Shown here piece by piece: positions 61,385 through 64,000 of a DNA stretch of 64,000 bases. Made by a program: the position numbers and the translations under genes. The stretch lies in NCBI GenBank assembly GCA_902362715.1, contig CABIXN010000005.1, forward strand, positions 204,632 through 268,631, given 5' to 3'. The stretch's first letter is position 1. Each line of letters starts with the position of its first letter. This stretch comes from Lachnospiraceae bacterium. Its GTDB lineage: Bacteria > Bacillota > Clostridia > Lachnospirales > Lachnospiraceae. The notes below the pieces were generated by a model, which saw only the letters and a list, made by a program, of their open reading frames with translations, did not search any database and was not told the DNA's origin.

Positions 61385-62695
61385 TTACAGATTAAAAAAC
61401 AGTCTGACACAGTCCGATAACGCTTTCATATCCTTCCTGCCCATAAGCTCTCTGGCGGAATGCATGGCCAGCAGCGGAATGCCGATATCCACAACTGGAA
61501 TTGGAAGAAACGATGATGCCGCAGAACCAAGGGTTCCACCTCCCGGTTGATCTGAGCGGTTAACAAAGGTCTGATATGGTATACCCCCCGCTTCACAAAT
61601 CTGCTTTAAAACTGCAATGGCCCCGCAGTCTGTAGCATAGGACTGAGAACTTGCTTCCTTAATGCAGAAACCACCTCCAAGCACCGGATGATTGGTCAAA
61701 TCCATTTTCCCGCTGTAATTGGGATGAACGCCGTGTGCAACATCTACAGAAAGCATCATGGCATCCTCCAGCAGCGTTTCCTCACTGACGGAAAAGCTCT
61801 GCTGCAAATGCAGCGCACCGGCAGCAATTTTTTTAATCACCAGGGGCATCAGCATAGAAGCCGCTCCCTGCTTGGTCCTGCTGCCGATTTCCTCATGATC
61901 AAACAGTGCTATCAGCCGGATTCCGTCAGGCTGTCTGTCCTGCCCGGCCGCTGTCACAGCCTCTAAAAGAGCCTCCACACTGGTAGTATTATCCAGATGC
62001 GGGGATGAAATCAGCTCCTTATGGCTGCCAAGCATCACCGGGGGTTCCGCACAGTACAGCCGCAGATCATATTCCAGAATTTCTTCTTTCTCTACATTCA
62101 AATGTTCTGCAAGAACATGTAGAAAGCATTCTTTATCTGAATACTCGCCGGCAAGCCCCATTACCGGCAGCAGATCTGTCTGACGGTTTAATTCGATTCC
62201 TTTGTTAACCTCCCGGTTCATATGAATAGCAAGATTGGGAATTGTCAGAAAAGGTTCTTCAAAATTCACATACCGGACCTCAGGCTCCCAGATATTTTCA
62301 GACCGAAGCATAACCTTTCCCGCAGCACTTAAAGGCCGGTCCAGCCAGGTATTTAAAATTGCTCCCCCATAAACTTCCACATTTAACTGACGGTATCCTT
62401 CCCTTTCCAGATCCGGACGGCTTTTGATTACAAGTCCCGGAAAGTCTGTATGAGCCGCGGCAATACGCAGCATACGCGGACCGTTATAAGCTTCTCCAAT
62501 GGTAAATGCAAACATGGTAGAACCATGATACTCCACAAAATACTTTCCGTTGGGCTGCAGCTCCCACCTGCCGGATGCCGGCAGCTGTTTAAATCCTGAT
62601 TCTTTTAGTCTCTTTTGGGCTTCAATTACAGTGTGATAGGGGGATACTGACTTCTTAAGCAGCCCCATCAGACTTTTATATGTAAGATCTTCCAT
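61385..62695 (-). CDS. M18 family metallo-aminopeptidase
   Basis: 436 residues of the aspartyl-aminopeptidase/ApeB family: AAAHTDFPGLVIK (His-Thr-Asp zinc site), ALFDHEEIGSRTKQGA (Glu pair) and SVDVAHGVHPNYSGK (Asp and His). The late GGAICQS-type segment reads NRSDQPGGGTLGS. It removes N-terminal acidic or hydrophobic residues from peptides in the cytoplasm. AAGGAG lies 8 nt before the ATG. 60 nt upstream of the transglutaminase-like gene on the same strand. Confidence 0.93.
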   Translation of the reverse strand: MEDLTYKSLMGLLKKSVSPYHTVIEAQKRLKESGFKQLPASGRWELQPNGKYFVEYHGSTMFAFTIGEAYNGPRMLRIAAAHTDFPGLVIKSRPDLEREGYRQLNVEVYGGAILNTWLDRPLSAAGKVMLRSENIWEPEVRYVNFEEPFLTIPNLAIHMNREVNKGIELNRQTDLLPVMGLAGEYSDKECFLHVLAEHLNVEKEEILEYDLRLYCAEPPVMLGSHKELISSPHLDNTTSVEALLEAVTAAGQDRQPDGIRLIALFDHEEIGSRTKQGAASMLMPLVIKKIAAGALHLQQSFSVSEETLLEDAMMLSVDVAHGVHPNYSGKMDLTNHPVLGGGFCIKEASSQSYATDCGAIAVLKQICEAGGIPYQTFVNRSDQPGGGTLGSAASSFLPIPVVDIGIPLLAMHSARELMGRKDMKALSDCVRLFFNL

Positions 62696-62991
62696 GATAA
62701 TGCTCCTTTATGATAAGTTCTTTTACCAAAAACCTGATTTTTATTTTACTACATCCCTGGCGGTTTTTCCACCCTTTGAAGTGCACCGGCCACTCCTTCG
62801 AATCAGAATATGCCCCGGCCGGGCACGGCGGCTTTTAGCACTTACCTTCCCGGGCCGGACCGCATTTTGGGCATGGCTTTACTCACATTTAATAGACAGT
62901 TCTCTTTTTTTAGTTTTTATGATAAACTTTTACCATGAGCCGCAGCAGAGGCAATGCCTCCCGCACTCAGTACAGACAAAAAGGAGAGCTT

Positions 62992-63498
62992 ATGACTGCA
63001 TTTGAAATCAGCGATATTAAACATTTTATGAATCAGCTTCTTTTAACTTCCCTCTTTGACCATTTTCTTTTCACAGAAGGGACCATATCAACAGGAGTTA
63101 CCTATACCATTGACGGTCATATCAATGATTCGTTTTACAGTGAAGCCGACCTCAAGGAGCTTAAACTTCAGGATCTTGACTACCTTCCCTTCGGTCAGCT
63201 GCGCAGTACCTGTTTTTCTATCATCAAAGGAAAAAATACACCTGTATCTTTCCGTTTTGTACTGATGCTTTCCCCGGAAAATATGCGGCATACCATAGAG
63301 CGAAGCGGCAGTGGATTTACAGCAGCCGATGTATCCGGAATGTTTATAAATCTTACTTATAAAAACCAGAAGCTGATCTGCACTACAGGAATTTCCTATA
63401 AATTATTTTCTACAGATAAAACACTGGATTACGAATGGGATCTTATGGTAGAGAAATTTTTTCATCAGCACCAGATCCCCATTGAGAAGCAGATATAA
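62992..63498 (+). CDS. DUF5721 family protein
   Basis: 168 residues from ATG 62992 (AAGGAG 7 nt upstream; the in-frame ATG at 62935 is unlikely). It starts MTAFEISDIKHFMNQLLLT and contains VTYTIDGHINDSFYS and RFVLMLSPENMRHTI. I recognise it as the DUF5721 family found widely in Lachnospiraceae; function unknown. It may be ordinary core content. It is divergent from the M18 gene, with a roughly 300-nt GC-rich gap containing a GCCCCGGCCGGGC near-palindrome near 62815. Confidence 0.78.
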   Translation: MTAFEISDIKHFMNQLLLTSLFDHFLFTEGTISTGVTYTIDGHINDSFYSEADLKELKLQDLDYLPFGQLRSTCFSIIKGKNTPVSFRFVLMLSPENMRHTIERSGSGFTAADVSGMFINLTYKNQKLICTTGISYKLFSTDKTLDYEWDLMVEKFFHQHQIPIEKQI

Positions 63499-63546
63499 AG
63501 GATATCTGCCGGCAGACGCAGTTTCATTATCTGCTCAGCCACTATT

Positions 63547-63562
63547 TGTTGCTATTGCAACA
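63547..63562 (+). promoter_or_regulatory. 16-bp dyad upstream of the second Crp/Fnr gene
   Basis: TGTTGC-TATT-GCAACA is a perfect 6-4-6 dyad 49 nt before the ATG at 63612, with the size typical of Crp/Fnr sites. It may be an autoregulatory site. Confidence 0.45.
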
Positions 63563-63611
63563 TCTTTTTCCAGTATGTTCCTTTATACTTATTTACATGG
63601 AGGCACCGCCA

Positions 63612-64000
63612 ATGAACTTAACAGACTTGACCCTGTTTACAGGTATTGATGAACGCAGTATTAAAGATATGGCTGCCTGTTTTGGTACAATTACTAAAAC
63701 ATTTCAGCCCAAAGAAACAATTATGGCCTATTCAGATCATCTAGAGAAAATCGGAATCCTTCTGGATGGTTCCGCCTATCTTTATACACTGGATTTTGAA
63801 GGCCGGTGTAATATTCTGGAATATTTCCAGCCGGATGATGTATTTGGGGAGATCTTTACACTTCCCATCCGGGAACAGGGCTATTTTATCGAAGCAGAAA
63901 GCACATGCACCGTTTTATTTATCCAATACGAACATCTTGTAAAACGCTGTGAAAATGCCTGTCTTCATCATAGTCAGCTGGTAAGTAATCTGTTTTGCCT
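63612..64000 (+). CDS. Crp/Fnr-family regulator, cut by window end
   Basis: The frame from ATG 63612 (GGAGG upstream) stays open to base 64000, giving 129 residues. It starts MNLTDLTLFTGIDERSIKDM and shows a cyclic-nucleotide-binding-like barrel: KETIMAYSDHLEKIGILLDG, then YFQPDDVFGEIFTLP. The DNA-binding domain lies beyond the window. Distinct from the regulator at 47986. There is no N-terminal cysteine cluster. Neighbourhood to the right is unknown. Confidence 0.85.
   Translation, partial: MNLTDLTLFTGIDERSIKDMAACFGTITKTFQPKETIMAYSDHLEKIGILLDGSAYLYTLDFEGRCNILEYFQPDDVFGEIFTLPIREQGYFIEAESTCTVLFIQYEHLVKRCENACLHHSQLVSNLFC

Overview
The window looks like a chromosomal segment of a Clostridia gut-type Firmicute, most likely Lachnospiraceae. 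This is an inference from family content rather than a marker gene: YesM/YesN-type two-component proteins, an HTH-aminotransferase fusion, BceABRS-type genes, a DUF5721 gene, Tn916/Tn1549-type integrase debris and Clostridia-style AGGAGG ribosome binding sites. No rRNA, tRNA or CRISPR array was seen.

Left flank (1-5.6 kb): a YesM-like sensor kinase on the + strand converges on an XRE-HTH/aminotransferase fusion. Beyond that lie a YesN-like response regulator and a low-molecular-weight protein tyrosine phosphatase on the - strand. The fusion gene has a clear promoter embedded in a cluster of TTGAAC hexamers.

Defence/mobile island (about 5.7-32.8 kb, almost all on the - strand). (a) 5.7-11.2 kb is a graveyard: an integrase remnant, a decayed type I R-M set (hsdM and hsdR pseudogenes), a DUF1016 fragment and an IS transposase fragment. 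Inside the decayed R-M set a DUF262 gene and a HEPN RNase-like gene are still intact. (b) 11.2-14.3 kb holds a PLD-helicase overlapped by a small SAM methyltransferase. (c) 14.5-17.7 kb holds a Dam-type adenine methylase next to a PD-(D/E)XK plus DGQHR protein. (d) 17.7-27.7 kb is an intact type I R-M operon (fic, hsdM, hsdS, DUF3990 pair, tyrosine recombinase, second hsdS, hsdR). Its two hsdS genes share perfect 45-bp and 33-bp direct repeats around the recombinase, which suggests a specificity-switching cassette. (e) 27.7-32.8 kb holds a DUF3592 membrane protein and a Nudix hydrolase next to a second PLD-helicase with a DUF3427-like tail. A compact multi-hairpin sequence with a TATAAT box precedes that helicase and may be a structured leader or non-coding RNA.

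Metabolic region (33-48.6 kb): a flavin-type oxidoreductase is divergent from an HxlR regulator. A PucR-type regulator with four 16-bp tandem repeats upstream is followed by an FAD oxidoreductase and a small ferredoxin. A long - strand operon then runs citF, citE, M24-family protein, TRAP transporter (dctP, dctQ, dctM), two D-2-hydroxyacid dehydrogenases and malic enzyme, divergent from a Crp/Fnr regulator. Two matching 16-bp dyads lie upstream of citF. The set reads as uptake and cleavage of a hydroxy-di/tricarboxylic acid, but the citrate lyase ACP subunit is missing.

Right flank (48.6-64 kb): sbcDC, a BceABRS-type ABC/two-component module, galK, a flavin reductase, an anchored transglutaminase-like protein, an M18 aminopeptidase, a DUF5721 protein and the start of a second Crp/Fnr regulator cut by the window end.
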